From Paracoccus stylophorae (GTDB lineage: Bacteria > Pseudomonadota > Alphaproteobacteria > Rhodobacterales > Rhodobacteraceae), in assembly GCF_028553765.1 (NCBI RefSeq), contig NZ_CP067134.1, positions 1,345,001 through 1,409,000 on the forward strand: 64,000 nucleotides of DNA, written 5' to 3'. Both the position numbers and the translations under genes were made by a program. The notes beneath the pieces were generated by a model that had not been told where the DNA came from, ran no database searches, and was given only the letters and a program-made list of their open reading frames with translations. This document shows positions 55,583-63,377 of this stretch, one piece after another (positions within the stretch are counted from its first letter, which is position 1; every line of letters begins with the position of its first letter).

Positions 55583-55788
55583 CAGAACGGCACCTCCGGA
55601 TCGGGCCGGGGTGCGCTGGCCATCATCGCTTCCTGGAAGCCGTCGACGGCGGCGGTGGCGAGGGCGAGCGCCTGCGCCTCGCTGAGATCGGCGAACCGAG
55701 TGGTCCAGCCGATCTCGGCCATCAGTTCGGCCATGTTCTTCAAGGCGGCGCGCAGGGCTGCCTGTTCGCGTTCGTCGGGATCGATCAT
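55582..55788 (-). CDS. Small early phage protein (68 aa)
   Basis: Sixty-eight residues, acidic and helical (MIDPDEREQAALRAALKNMA, LSEAQALALATAAVDGFQEA). It overlaps the nuclease gene by one base and is the first gene of the leftward early operon. Similar small proteins (DUF6511-like) lie upstream of the Cas4-like nuclease in related prophages. Function unknown. Confidence 0.65.
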   Translation of the reverse strand: MIDPDEREQAALRAALKNMAELMAEIGWTTRFADLSEAQALALATAAVDGFQEAMMASAPRPDPEVPF

Positions 55789-55837
55789 GCGCCGGCCCCG
55801 CTAGTGGGCGCTGGCGTGCGGGAATGCGGGATGGCGC

Positions 55838-55901
55838 GGCGCGCCGGGTAGATACTGTTCATGGGAGAGCTCCAGATGCTCTCCTCACCTACCGGCGCGC
55901 C
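55838..55901. promoter_or_regulatory. Nested hairpins in the divergent intergenic region
   Basis: GGCGCGCCGGGTAG (55838-55851) faces CTACCGGCGCGCC (55889-55901), and inside lies GGGAGAGC (55863-55870) facing GCTCTCC (55878-55884). The structure stands between the leftward early operon and the rightward two-gene cassette, in the only space where both could be controlled. Confidence 0.55.
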
Positions 55902-56013
55902 GTCCGAACTGTCGGATGCAAGCTGGGGAACACTTTGGGAACATGAACTTGTGCGCGAACGGGTCCACCGGTATCCTGATCCTTCCCCGATTAACCTTGG
56001 AGCCGAGTCGCGC

Positions 56014-57207
56014 ATGGCGTCATTCAACCCGAAAGTATTCATCCGGCCTGACGGCCTGAAACGGATTGCCAACGTTCACCTGATCGATCTTCTGGAGCCG
56101 TGGCGCGAATACTTCGCGGGACGCGAATTCGTCTTTCCGACCGACCCCGGAGACGAGTTTCCGCACAACGATCTGGCGAAGGTCCTGCTGACCTACGATC
56201 CCGACATGCCGACGGAACTCATGAACGGCCTCTATTACATCGACGAGGCCGCCTCGGATGAAACCCTCGAATGGCTGCTTGAACGCGCAGCCGAGGAGGG
56301 AATCGCGATCTCGCCCACCGCCAAGCCGACGACTGCCGATGTGGCAGTGCAGATCCACCTCGCACGGCCCGGCGTCCTGGAGGCAAGAACCGTCCGGGCG
56401 ATCGCCTTCAACAAGTCGGCGTTCCAGTACTATCCCGGCAGGCATGGCGACGGTCGCGAGCTTCCGGATGTTACGGAAACGCATCTGGCGCACATGACGG
56501 AGATCATGAACCCTTGGTTCGACGAACGCCTGAAGGGTCGCGGCGTGCGCGCCTTCGTCTTCCGGCGGGAACAGAAGTTCTGGCTGGTAATTCGGCACGG
56601 CAAGGCGGCAGTCCGTGAAGGCAAGCACGAGGAGGATGGCGAGTCCGGCGCCGCCTTCTACCGCCCGCAGAAGCATGACGTCCTCATCTACGACGCTGCG
56701 CTGGATCTGCTTGGCATCAACGCGGAGACCAAGGGCGAGCGCGACGTCTACCGCAAGACACTCGGCCAACTGGTATTCGGGCGGGTCAACTATTTCGGAG
56801 AGGGCGATGTGTTCACCCTTGCGCCGATCAGGACGGTCGGCCCCGACATCCTCAAATGCGGCGATGTCGACGGCGTGACCCGCGTCCGGCTTCTGGAAGT
56901 CGTGCGCGTGATCCCGGGCGACCCTCCTCAGATCGACATCAGGCGCTCGTCGCACCTTTACCAGTCTCTCGGCACGCATTGGCAGGAAGCACTGTCACGC
57001 GGCAAGATCACCTCGGCCAAGTTCGGCTTCCTGTTCGAAGACTCGAGCCGTGAACGCGGCGTTCACATCCGGCTCGACTCCGCGCGTTATGACCGCGATT
57101 CGGATGCGGAACGGGTCGAGGCCTGGCTCCGCGAGCGCGGGTTCTTCGACATCAACCGCGAAATGGACGTGATCGATGAGGACGAGCCGGTTCTGGCAAG
57201 CGCTTGA
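56014..57207 (+). CDS. Unknown protein, first gene of two-gene cassette
   Basis: I do not recognise this family. The chosen start (MASFNPKVFIRPDGLKRIAN) has GGAG eleven bases upstream and gives 397 residues; the frame is open to 55861 (448 residues). It is soluble, without signal or membrane segments. Visible stretches are NVHLIDLLEPWREYFAGREF near 20-40, FVFRREQKFWLVIRHGKAAV near 190, HDVLIYDAALDLLGINAETK near 230 (an acidic/E-x-K-like arrangement that might be a degenerate nuclease motif) and FGFLFEDSSRERGVHIRLDS near 340. It is on the strand opposite the early operon and overlaps the next gene by 32 bases. The position between phage replication genes suggests cargo, perhaps anti-phage; this is inference. 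Confidence 0.75.
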   Translation: MASFNPKVFIRPDGLKRIANVHLIDLLEPWREYFAGREFVFPTDPGDEFPHNDLAKVLLTYDPDMPTELMNGLYYIDEAASDETLEWLLERAAEEGIAISPTAKPTTADVAVQIHLARPGVLEARTVRAIAFNKSAFQYYPGRHGDGRELPDVTETHLAHMTEIMNPWFDERLKGRGVRAFVFRREQKFWLVIRHGKAAVREGKHEEDGESGAAFYRPQKHDVLIYDAALDLLGINAETKGERDVYRKTLGQLVFGRVNYFGEGDVFTLAPIRTVGPDILKCGDVDGVTRVRLLEVVRVIPGDPPQIDIRRSSHLYQSLGTHWQEALSRGKITSAKFGFLFEDSSRERGVHIRLDSARYDRDSDAERVEAWLRERGFFDINREMDVIDEDEPVLASA

Positions 57208-58261
57208 AACCCTTGGCGGCGCGGCTCCTCAGCGTGACTGGGTGCAGGTCCTTGGCGACGATTGGGCGATCGCCGGGGCATTGCTGCACAGGACCGGCGA
57301 CCTTGCCGAAGATCTCGTCTGCCCAAGGTCGAGCGAAAACGGGTGCCTCCGGCAACTGGTGCGGATGCCTGATGGCCGGTACCGCGCAGAATGCGGCGAT
57401 GTTCCGCGCCGCTGCGATACCTTCCGACTCGAGAAGGACGAAGTCCGGATCCTCGCGCTTCACCATGGCAGGCTCGTCGCCGCCCTGATCCGCGCCTTCG
57501 ACTTGCAGGATACGACGCCTGGATCAGCTCCGGCATTCGTGCAGCCGCTCGGGCGCTACGATGTGCGATCAGGCGTCGGGTTCGCCCTGTTTCTCGGCCT
57601 CGCGGAGCGGGAAAATCCGCTTCGCTTTGTCGACCTCGCGCCCGTCTTTCGCACGCCGGGCCCGAAAGCGGTGCTGATCCCGCATGCGTCGGCCGTTGAT
57701 CCCGACCTGGCATCGCGGCTGGCAGAAGCAGAGGCGCGTGTTTTCCTTCTTGACGATGTCGTTGTCTGGGATCAGCGAACCACGCTCACAGCACGATTCG
57801 ATCCCAAGGTAATCTTCAGAGACCTGATCGCGAAACTGCCGGGCTCCGACGATGACGAAACGGCGCCGCCGGCAGTGGCGCTGCCCTCTGGCACACATTG
57901 GTCGTCGATCCAGATCGCGTTCGAGAATGACGAGCTGTTCAATCTGAGCGCGCCAGGCGTCCAGCGGGCGGTTGCGCCTGCGGACATCGGCATGGCGGAC
58001 AAGCGTACAGGAAAGGCGCGGCTTCCGTGGGAGTGGCTACGCAGTTTCGCGCTTCATAACGGCCGAATGCCGGTGGGCAAGAGCAGCGCGCAGAAGCACA
58101 AGCAGTTCGTTAGCGAGCGACTCTCGGCTTTCACAGGGATCGCTGAGGATCCGATCGAGGATGATTCCGGCCATTACCTCGCGAAGTTCCGCATCGATGG
58201 CGGGGGGCTGAGGCAGGGCGTCGCCGGACGGTCCCGACGAAATTTCGTCGACGACAACTGA
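57176..58261 (+). CDS. Unknown protein with cysteine-rich N-terminal motif, second gene of cassette
   Basis: 361 residues, family not recognised. The N-terminal 80 residues contain a cysteine pattern (LVCPRSSENGCLRQLVRM, YRAECGDVPRRCDTFRLEKD) that looks like a small zinc-binding sensor module seen at the start of various uncharacterised HTH proteins. The middle (GRYDVRSGVGFALFLGLAER, KAVLIPHASAVDPDLASRLA) has an alpha/beta pattern, and the end (LPWEWLRSFALHNGRMPVGK) may contain a helix-turn-helix. Its start lies within the end of the first gene, so the two products are probably made together and work together. A strong terminator follows, closing the cassette. Confidence 0.75.
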   Translation: MRTSRFWQALETLGGAAPQRDWVQVLGDDWAIAGALLHRTGDLAEDLVCPRSSENGCLRQLVRMPDGRYRAECGDVPRRCDTFRLEKDEVRILALHHGRLVAALIRAFDLQDTTPGSAPAFVQPLGRYDVRSGVGFALFLGLAERENPLRFVDLAPVFRTPGPKAVLIPHASAVDPDLASRLAEAEARVFLLDDVVVWDQRTTLTARFDPKVIFRDLIAKLPGSDDDETAPPAVALPSGTHWSSIQIAFENDELFNLSAPGVQRAVAPADIGMADKRTGKARLPWEWLRSFALHNGRMPVGKSSAQKHKQFVSERLSAFTGIAEDPIEDDSGHYLAKFRIDGGGLRQGVAGRSRRNFVDDN

Positions 58262-58289
58262 CCCTTCCCGAACTTTTTTCGCCCCACTC

Positions 58290-58330
58290 AACCCCATGAA
58301 ACCGCAAGGTTTCGTGGGGTTTTCCGTTTT
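58290..58330 (+). terminator. Rho-independent terminator closing the two-gene cassette
   Basis: CCCCATGAAACC, loop GCAA, GGTTTCGTGGGG, then TTTTCCGTTTT. One G-T wobble in the stem. It begins 29 bases after the cassette's stop and isolates the cassette from the sigma-factor gene. Confidence 0.9.
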
Positions 58331-58424
58331 ACGATCACCCTGATTTCGAGGCCCTCCAACGAATTTTCGCCGGTGCCAGGCACTCGGGCCGCGTGCCCGT
58401 CCACCTGGACGAAGGCGAAACTTC

Positions 58425-59036
58425 ATGGAGCGTTTCCACCCCATTTGCGACGCGCGCTCGCGCGTCTCCCGCAACATCACCATTCGCGCCGAACGGCTGG
58501 CCCGCTCGGGCTCCGTCCCCGGAATGGATGCCGAGGACATCAAGCAGGATCTGCGGCTGCATCTCTATCGCCGGGACGAGAAGTTCGACCCGGCTCGCGG
58601 TCAGTATGACACCTTCGCCGACCGCGTGCTGGCGAACCGCATCGCCACGCTGGCCGCGCCGACCGAACGGCTGCGGGCCGAGCGGGCTTGGATCGACTTC
58701 GACAGTCCCGCCGAGGGGCGCGGTGATGACGAGATGCTGCCGCTCGCGGAAACGCTGCCCGACAGCGCGATGCCGCATGCCGCCGTCACACGCGCAACGG
58801 ACGAGGCGTTCGGCCTGGTGCGAGATGTCCAGCGGCTCCTCGCTGGCCTGACCCCGACCTGCCGCGCCCTTGCGCTGGCCCTGATCGACATGTCGCCGAC
58901 GGAAGCGGCCGAAGCCCTCGGGATCCATCGCAGCACAGTCTACGCCCGGCTTACCATGATCCGGAAGGCCGCCGAGGCGCTTGATCTCGCGGCATATCTC
59001 GGCACCGCCCCGACAGTCTCGGAGGCTCGCCGGTAG
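58425..59036 (+). CDS. Phage-encoded sigma-70-like factor
   Basis: A 203-residue protein. Region 2-like MDAEDIKQDLRLHLYRRDEK and FDPARGQYDTFADRVLANRI (the P-x-x-G-x-F-x-T/A-x-x-x motif of sigma region 2), then region 4-like MSPTEAAEALGIHRSTVYAR. It resembles the ECF-like sigma factors found at the start of the replication module in Rhodobacterales prophages and probably directs RNA polymerase to phage promoters. It is the first gene of the rightward operon ending in the recombinase. Confidence 0.82.
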   Translation: MERFHPICDARSRVSRNITIRAERLARSGSVPGMDAEDIKQDLRLHLYRRDEKFDPARGQYDTFADRVLANRIATLAAPTERLRAERAWIDFDSPAEGRGDDEMLPLAETLPDSAMPHAAVTRATDEAFGLVRDVQRLLAGLTPTCRALALALIDMSPTEAAEALGIHRSTVYARLTMIRKAAEALDLAAYLGTAPTVSEARR

Positions 59037-59212
59037 GTGACAACAGGACCGGCGATGACCCGGTCCCCCAGTTTCATGCCGGGCCCTCGGAGGAATGCAA
59101 CACCCCCACGCGGGGAAACACTCCGACCGCAAGCTCCAGGGCGGCGTCAGGCCCGGCAGCAGTCTTCCCGACGACCCCTGGACAGCAACCGACGACAACA
59201 CGGAGCGTCACC

Positions 59213-59506
59213 ATGTTCAAGAATACCCCTCTGAAGCGCCTGCGCGAACTGCGCTGGCTGGAAATGCTTCCCGACAACATCGACGTCCCGGCGGTTTTCG
59301 ACAGGCCGGACCAGGTCGTGCCGATCGAACGCGCCACGGTTGACGAGATCGAGTTTGCCCTTGTCGCTCTGGCACGGCAGCAATCCGATCTCTACCGCCT
59401 GACCGGCGCTCTGGGTGACGTGCTGAAGATGGCGCGCCGCCAGGGCGCCTGTGGTGCCGACATCGCCATCTCGGCCGCGGCGCGCGATCTGGAGGGCGGC
59501 AAGTGA
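59213..59506 (+). CDS. Small hypothetical phage protein (97 aa)
   Basis: Ninety-seven residues, helical: NTPLKRLRELRWLEMLPDNI and ALVALARQQSDLYRLTGALG. CGGAG eight bases before the ATG supports the start and its end overlaps the Sak4-like ATPase gene by ATGA. Found at this place in related prophages; function unknown. Confidence 0.7.
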   Translation: MFKNTPLKRLRELRWLEMLPDNIDVPAVFDRPDQVVPIERATVDEIEFALVALARQQSDLYRLTGALGDVLKMARRQGACGADIAISAAARDLEGGK

Positions 59507-60399
59507 GCGCCCCCTTCGGCGCCGGGCCGCTCCGGATCATCACCGCCGACGAACGCCTGCGCGAAGCGCGCGGCATCAAGGGGGTGCTCACGGGCACCTC
59601 CGGTATCGGCAAGACCACGCAACTGCTGACCCTCGATCCGCAGCGCACGCTGTTTCTGAACCTCGAGGCGGGCGAACTGGCCGTGCAGGGCTGGCCCGGC
59701 GACGAAATCCGCATCCGTGACTGGGAGGTCGCCCGCGATCTCGCTGCCTGGATCGGCGGCGCCAACCCGGCCATGCGGGACGACCAGTCCTATGGGCCGG
59801 GGCATTTCGCGCGGGTCTGCGCGGCCTTCGGCCCGGCCACCCAGCTCGACAAGTACGACACCGTCTTCGTCGACAGCATCTCGGTTGCCTCGCGTATCTG
59901 TATGCAGTGGTGCAAGGGCCAGTCCCAGGCGCAGTCCGACCGGACCGGCAAGCCCGATCTGCGGGCCACCTACGGGTTGCTCGGCCAGGAGATGATCGGC
60001 TGGTTGACGCATCTGCAGCACACGCCCGCCAAGAACATCTGGCTGGTCGGGTTGCTGGACCGCAAGCTCGACGATTTCGGCAAGCCCTTCTTCTCGATGC
60101 AGATCGAGGGCTCGAAGACCGGGCTCGAACTGCCCGGCATCGTCGACGAGGTCATCACCCTGACCGAGCTGCGCCCCGAGAAGGGCGAGGCGTTCCGCGC
60201 CTTCATCTGCACCACCATCAACGATTTCGGCCTGCCTGCGAAGGATCGCAGCGGGCGGCTGTCGATGATCGAGCCCGCCCATCTCGGACGGGTCATGGCG
60301 AAGATCCGCGGTCCGCGTCCCGAGGGCGCCGCCCGTCTGAACTTCGACCTGCCGGCGGCCGCGACCGCACCCAATCCCCTGACGACGCAAGGAGCATGA
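59503..60399 (+). CDS. Sak4-like RecA-fold ATPase (phage recombination)
   Basis: A 298-residue AAA/RecA-type protein. Walker A is LTGTSGIGKTTQLLTL near residue 30 and Walker B-like DTVFVDSISVASR near 115. It is a member of the phage single-strand annealing/strand-exchange ATPases (Sak4/AAA_24). With the ssDNA-binding protein encoded next and the Cas4-like exonuclease it would form a phage recombination set. It overlaps or abuts the genes on both sides. Confidence 0.82.
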   Translation: MSAPFGAGPLRIITADERLREARGIKGVLTGTSGIGKTTQLLTLDPQRTLFLNLEAGELAVQGWPGDEIRIRDWEVARDLAAWIGGANPAMRDDQSYGPGHFARVCAAFGPATQLDKYDTVFVDSISVASRICMQWCKGQSQAQSDRTGKPDLRATYGLLGQEMIGWLTHLQHTPAKNIWLVGLLDRKLDDFGKPFFSMQIEGSKTGLELPGIVDEVITLTELRPEKGEAFRAFICTTINDFGLPAKDRSGRLSMIEPAHLGRVMAKIRGPRPEGAARLNFDLPAAATAPNPLTTQGA

Positions 60400-60401
60400 C
60401 C

Positions 60402-61031
60402 ATGGTGAGCGACATGGATTTCAACGGCGCGGACACGCAGGACGCCGCGTTCGACCTCATCCCAGCCAACACGCTGGTCAAGGTCTGCCTGACCATCCGC
60501 CCCGGTGGCGCGGGGCCCGAGGGCTGGCTCACCCAGAGCAAGACCAGCCCGGCGCTCTACCTCAACACCGAGGCGGTGGTGATGGAGGGGCCCTTCGCGC
60601 GGCGTCGCGTCTACACGCGCATCGGGTTTCGCGGGAAGGCGGCGGGCGGTCCGGGCGACGACACTTACGGCAATCGCGGCCGCGCCATGATCCGCGGCAT
60701 CCTCGAATCCGCCCGGGGCGTGCGCGCCGACGACCAGTCGAACGCTGCCCGGGCGGCGCGGATGATCCGCAGCCTCGGCGAGTTGAACGGGCTCGAGTTC
60801 GTGGCCCGCATCGGCATCGAGCGCGACAAGGACAAGCCCGAGGACAGCGGCCGCAACGTCATCAAGGCGGCCATCGGCGCCGACCATGCCGAATATGCGC
60901 GCCTGATGGGCAGCGTGCCGCAGCCGCCGCAACAGGTTCAGTTCACCGCGACGGGCGCCCATCTGTCGAACACCGGCATGGGCCAGTCCGGCGCGCCGTC
61001 CTCCGGCTCCGCGCCCTTCTGGGCGCGCTGA
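60402..61031 (+). CDS. Phage single-stranded DNA-binding-like protein (DUF669-like)
   Basis: A 209-residue protein following a Sak4-like gene. The core (LIPANTLVKVCLTIRPGG, YLNTEAVVMEGPFARRRVYT, ELNGLEFVARIGIERDKDKP) has the strand-rich OB-like pattern of DUF669/DUF2815 phage SSBs, and it ends in a Gly/Ser-rich tail (TGMGQSGAPSSGSAPFWAR). AAGGAG stands seven bases before this ATG; the ATG six bases earlier is too close to the ribosome site. Confidence 0.78.
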   Translation: MVSDMDFNGADTQDAAFDLIPANTLVKVCLTIRPGGAGPEGWLTQSKTSPALYLNTEAVVMEGPFARRRVYTRIGFRGKAAGGPGDDTYGNRGRAMIRGILESARGVRADDQSNAARAARMIRSLGELNGLEFVARIGIERDKDKPEDSGRNVIKAAIGADHAEYARLMGSVPQPPQQVQFTATGAHLSNTGMGQSGAPSSGSAPFWAR

Positions 61032-61042
61032 GGAGGACGGTC

Positions 61043-62725
61043 ATGATCCCACGCGATTATCAGAGGGCGGCAGTCGATGCCGCCCGCGACCGCACCACCA
61101 CCCACGGCAACACCATGCTGGTCCTGCCGACCGGGGCGGGCAAGACGGCCATCGCCGGTTTCTACATCGGTGAGGAACTGGAACACCGGCGACACGACCG
61201 CGTCCTGGTGCTGCAGCACACCGACGAGTTGATCGATCAGAACCGGACCTCCATCGGGGCAGTAACCGGAATGACCACCTCGGTGGTCAAGGCCGAGCAG
61301 GACGATTGGAGCGGCCGCATCGTCTTCGGCAGCGTCCAGACGCTCGCCCGCGCCAACCGGCGCGAACGCATGGCGCCAGTCTCGCATCTCGTCATCGACG
61401 AATGCCACCGTTCGGCCGCGCAGAGCTATCAGGCTGTTATCGACGCCGCACGGGAACTCAACCCCGAGATCAGGCTGCTCGGGCTTTCGGCCACGCCGGG
61501 TCGTGGCGACGGGCGCAGCCTGCGCCGCACCTTCAGCAATGTCGGCTATCACCTGAAGATCGGCACCCTGATCGGGCGCGGTCTCCTGGTGCCGCCGCGC
61601 ACCTATACCATCGATCTCGGCGTCGAGGACGAACTGGCCGGGCTGGAGGCCACTGCGGGCGATTACGACATGCGCGCCGCCGACAAGGTGCTGAACCGCT
61701 CGGTGCTGAACGAGGCGGTGGTCGAGCACTGGCAGGCGAAGGCGGCGGACCGGCGCAGCATCTTCTTCTGCGCCACGGTCGGCCATGCCGATGCGGTGGC
61801 AGAAGCCTTCCGCGCCGCCGGCGTCACGGCCGAGACGATCTCGGGCGACATGCCCTCGCGGGTGCGCGCCGATCTTATCGCCCGGTTCGACCGGGGCGAA
61901 GTGCAGGTGCTGACGAACTGCATGGTCCTGACCGAAGGCTTCGACAGCCAGCCGGTTGGCTGCATCGGCATCCTGCGCCCGATGCTGCACAAGGGCACCT
62001 TCATCCAGGCGGTGGGGCGCGGCCTGCGCCGTGTCGATCCCGCGCGTTTCCCGGGCGTCGTGAAGACCGACTGCATCGTGCTCGATTTCGCGGGCGCCGC
62101 GCTCCGGCACGGGTCGCTCGAACAGGAGATCGACCTCGACGAGGACGATCCCGAGCCCGGCCAGGCCCCGTGGAAACTCTGCCCGACCTGCGAGGCGGAA
62201 CTGCCGCTCGGCGCCTCGGTCTGCGATTTCTGCGGACATGTCTTCACGCGCGAGCGTGGCGAGGCCCGGCTGCTCACCGCCTTCGACATGATGGAGATCG
62301 ACCTGCTGGAACGGTCGCCATTCGCCTGGTGCGACCTGCATGGCGACGGCCAGGCGATGATGGCGAGCGGGTTCAATGGCTGGGCCGGCGTGTTCCACGA
62401 CGGCACGCTCTGGCATGCCCTCGGACAACCGAGGAGCAAACCGATCCGACCGCTCGCCATCGGCACCCGGGTGCAGGCGCTCGCCGCCGCCGACGACTTC
62501 CTGCGCGCCACTGAGACCGGCACCGCCTCGATCAAGAGCCGCCGCTGGCTGAACGATCCTGCCACGATGAAACAGATGGCGCTGCTGCAGCGCGCGGGGC
62601 ACGAGGCGGACGGGCTGGATTTCAGCCTGTCGAAATACGCCGCCAACTGTCATCTGAACTTCCGCTGGAACCGTGGGGCGATCACCGCCGCGGTTCTGGG
62701 CCGGGCGGAGCGGTCGGCCGCATGA
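61043..62725 (+). CDS. SF2 DEAD/DEAH-box helicase (phage)
   Basis: A 560-residue helicase. Motifs in order: Walker A LVLPTGAGKTAIAGF near 30, DECH box VIDECHRSAAQSY near 117, SATPGRGDG near 152, and motif VI FIQAVGRGLRRVDP near 325. A C-terminal Zn-ribbon (CPTCEAELPLGASVCDFCGH) follows near 375. It belongs to the RecG/RadD-like phage helicases that accompany Sak4-type recombination genes. GAGGACGGTC precedes the start and the stop overlaps the next gene by four bases. Confidence 0.9.
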   Translation: MIPRDYQRAAVDAARDRTTTHGNTMLVLPTGAGKTAIAGFYIGEELEHRRHDRVLVLQHTDELIDQNRTSIGAVTGMTTSVVKAEQDDWSGRIVFGSVQTLARANRRERMAPVSHLVIDECHRSAAQSYQAVIDAARELNPEIRLLGLSATPGRGDGRSLRRTFSNVGYHLKIGTLIGRGLLVPPRTYTIDLGVEDELAGLEATAGDYDMRAADKVLNRSVLNEAVVEHWQAKAADRRSIFFCATVGHADAVAEAFRAAGVTAETISGDMPSRVRADLIARFDRGEVQVLTNCMVLTEGFDSQPVGCIGILRPMLHKGTFIQAVGRGLRRVDPARFPGVVKTDCIVLDFAGAALRHGSLEQEIDLDEDDPEPGQAPWKLCPTCEAELPLGASVCDFCGHVFTRERGEARLLTAFDMMEIDLLERSPFAWCDLHGDGQAMMASGFNGWAGVFHDGTLWHALGQPRSKPIRPLAIGTRVQALAAADDFLRATETGTASIKSRRWLNDPATMKQMALLQRAGHEADGLDFSLSKYAANCHLNFRWNRGAITAAVLGRAERSAA

Positions 62726-62925
62726 AACGCCCCAATCCGCTGCCGCCCGACCTGATGACGCCCGCCGAGCGCCGCACCGAGCTGTGCGGCCTGCTGGCAC
62801 TGGGGCTGGTCCGGCTGCGGATGCGGGAGGCGGGCGAAGTATCTGACGATACAGGAGAAAGTTGCCTACACTATCCACCCGACCAATGCCGTCATGCAAC
62901 TCCAACGCACCGGAGAACCGCATGA
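62722..62925 (+). CDS. Small conserved phage protein (67 aa)
   Basis: Sixty-seven residues beginning MKRPNPLPPDLMTPAERRTE, with LLALGLVRLRMREAGEVSDD. This protein is regularly present between the helicase and the DUF2924 gene in alphaproteobacterial prophages. Both ends overlap neighbours by ATGA, supporting translation. Function unknown. Confidence 0.7.
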   Translation: MKRPNPLPPDLMTPAERRTELCGLLALGLVRLRMREAGEVSDDTGESCLHYPPDQCRHATPTHRRTA

Positions 62926-63377
62926 CGACCCACGATCCCATCCCCGCGCGCCTGGCCGCGCTGAAATCCACCCCGACGCCCGAGCTGAAAGCGCAGTGGC
63001 GCGATCTGTTCGACAGCGAGCCGCCGCCGTTCAATCGCCGCTACCTTGAATCCCGTCTGGCCTACCGCATTCAGGAACTGGCCTATGGCGGGCTGAAGCC
63101 GGAGACGATCCGGCGGCTGGAGCGGCTGGGCGAGGAACTGGATGGCGGCGACCGGGCGAAGCGCAGCATCCGCGCCGACCGCGACCGCCCTATCACCGGC
63201 ACGCGCCTCCTGCGTGAATGGCAGGGCGTCGAGCAGGTGGTCACCGTCACCGCCGACGGCTTCGAGTGGCAGGGGCGGCCCTACAAGTCGCTGTCCGCCA
63301 TCGCGCGAGCCATCACCGGCACGCGCTGGAACGGCTGGGTCTTCTTCGGACTCAGGAACTACAGGGGGAGGAGATGA
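62922..63377 (+). CDS. DUF2924 protein
   Basis: A 151-residue protein. Features: WRDLFDSEPPPFNRRYLESR, LAYRIQELAYGGL, ITGTRLLREWQGVEQVVTV and LSAIARAITGTRWNGWVFFG, the hallmark of DUF2924. The C-terminal part resembles the RAMA-like small fold found in DNA-modifying or mobile DNA contexts. It almost always sits directly upstream of a serine recombinase, as here, and its stop overlaps the recombinase start by ATGA. Confidence 0.88.
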   Translation: MTTHDPIPARLAALKSTPTPELKAQWRDLFDSEPPPFNRRYLESRLAYRIQELAYGGLKPETIRRLERLGEELDGGDRAKRSIRADRDRPITGTRLLREWQGVEQVVTVTADGFEWQGRPYKSLSAIARAITGTRWNGWVFFGLRNYRGRR

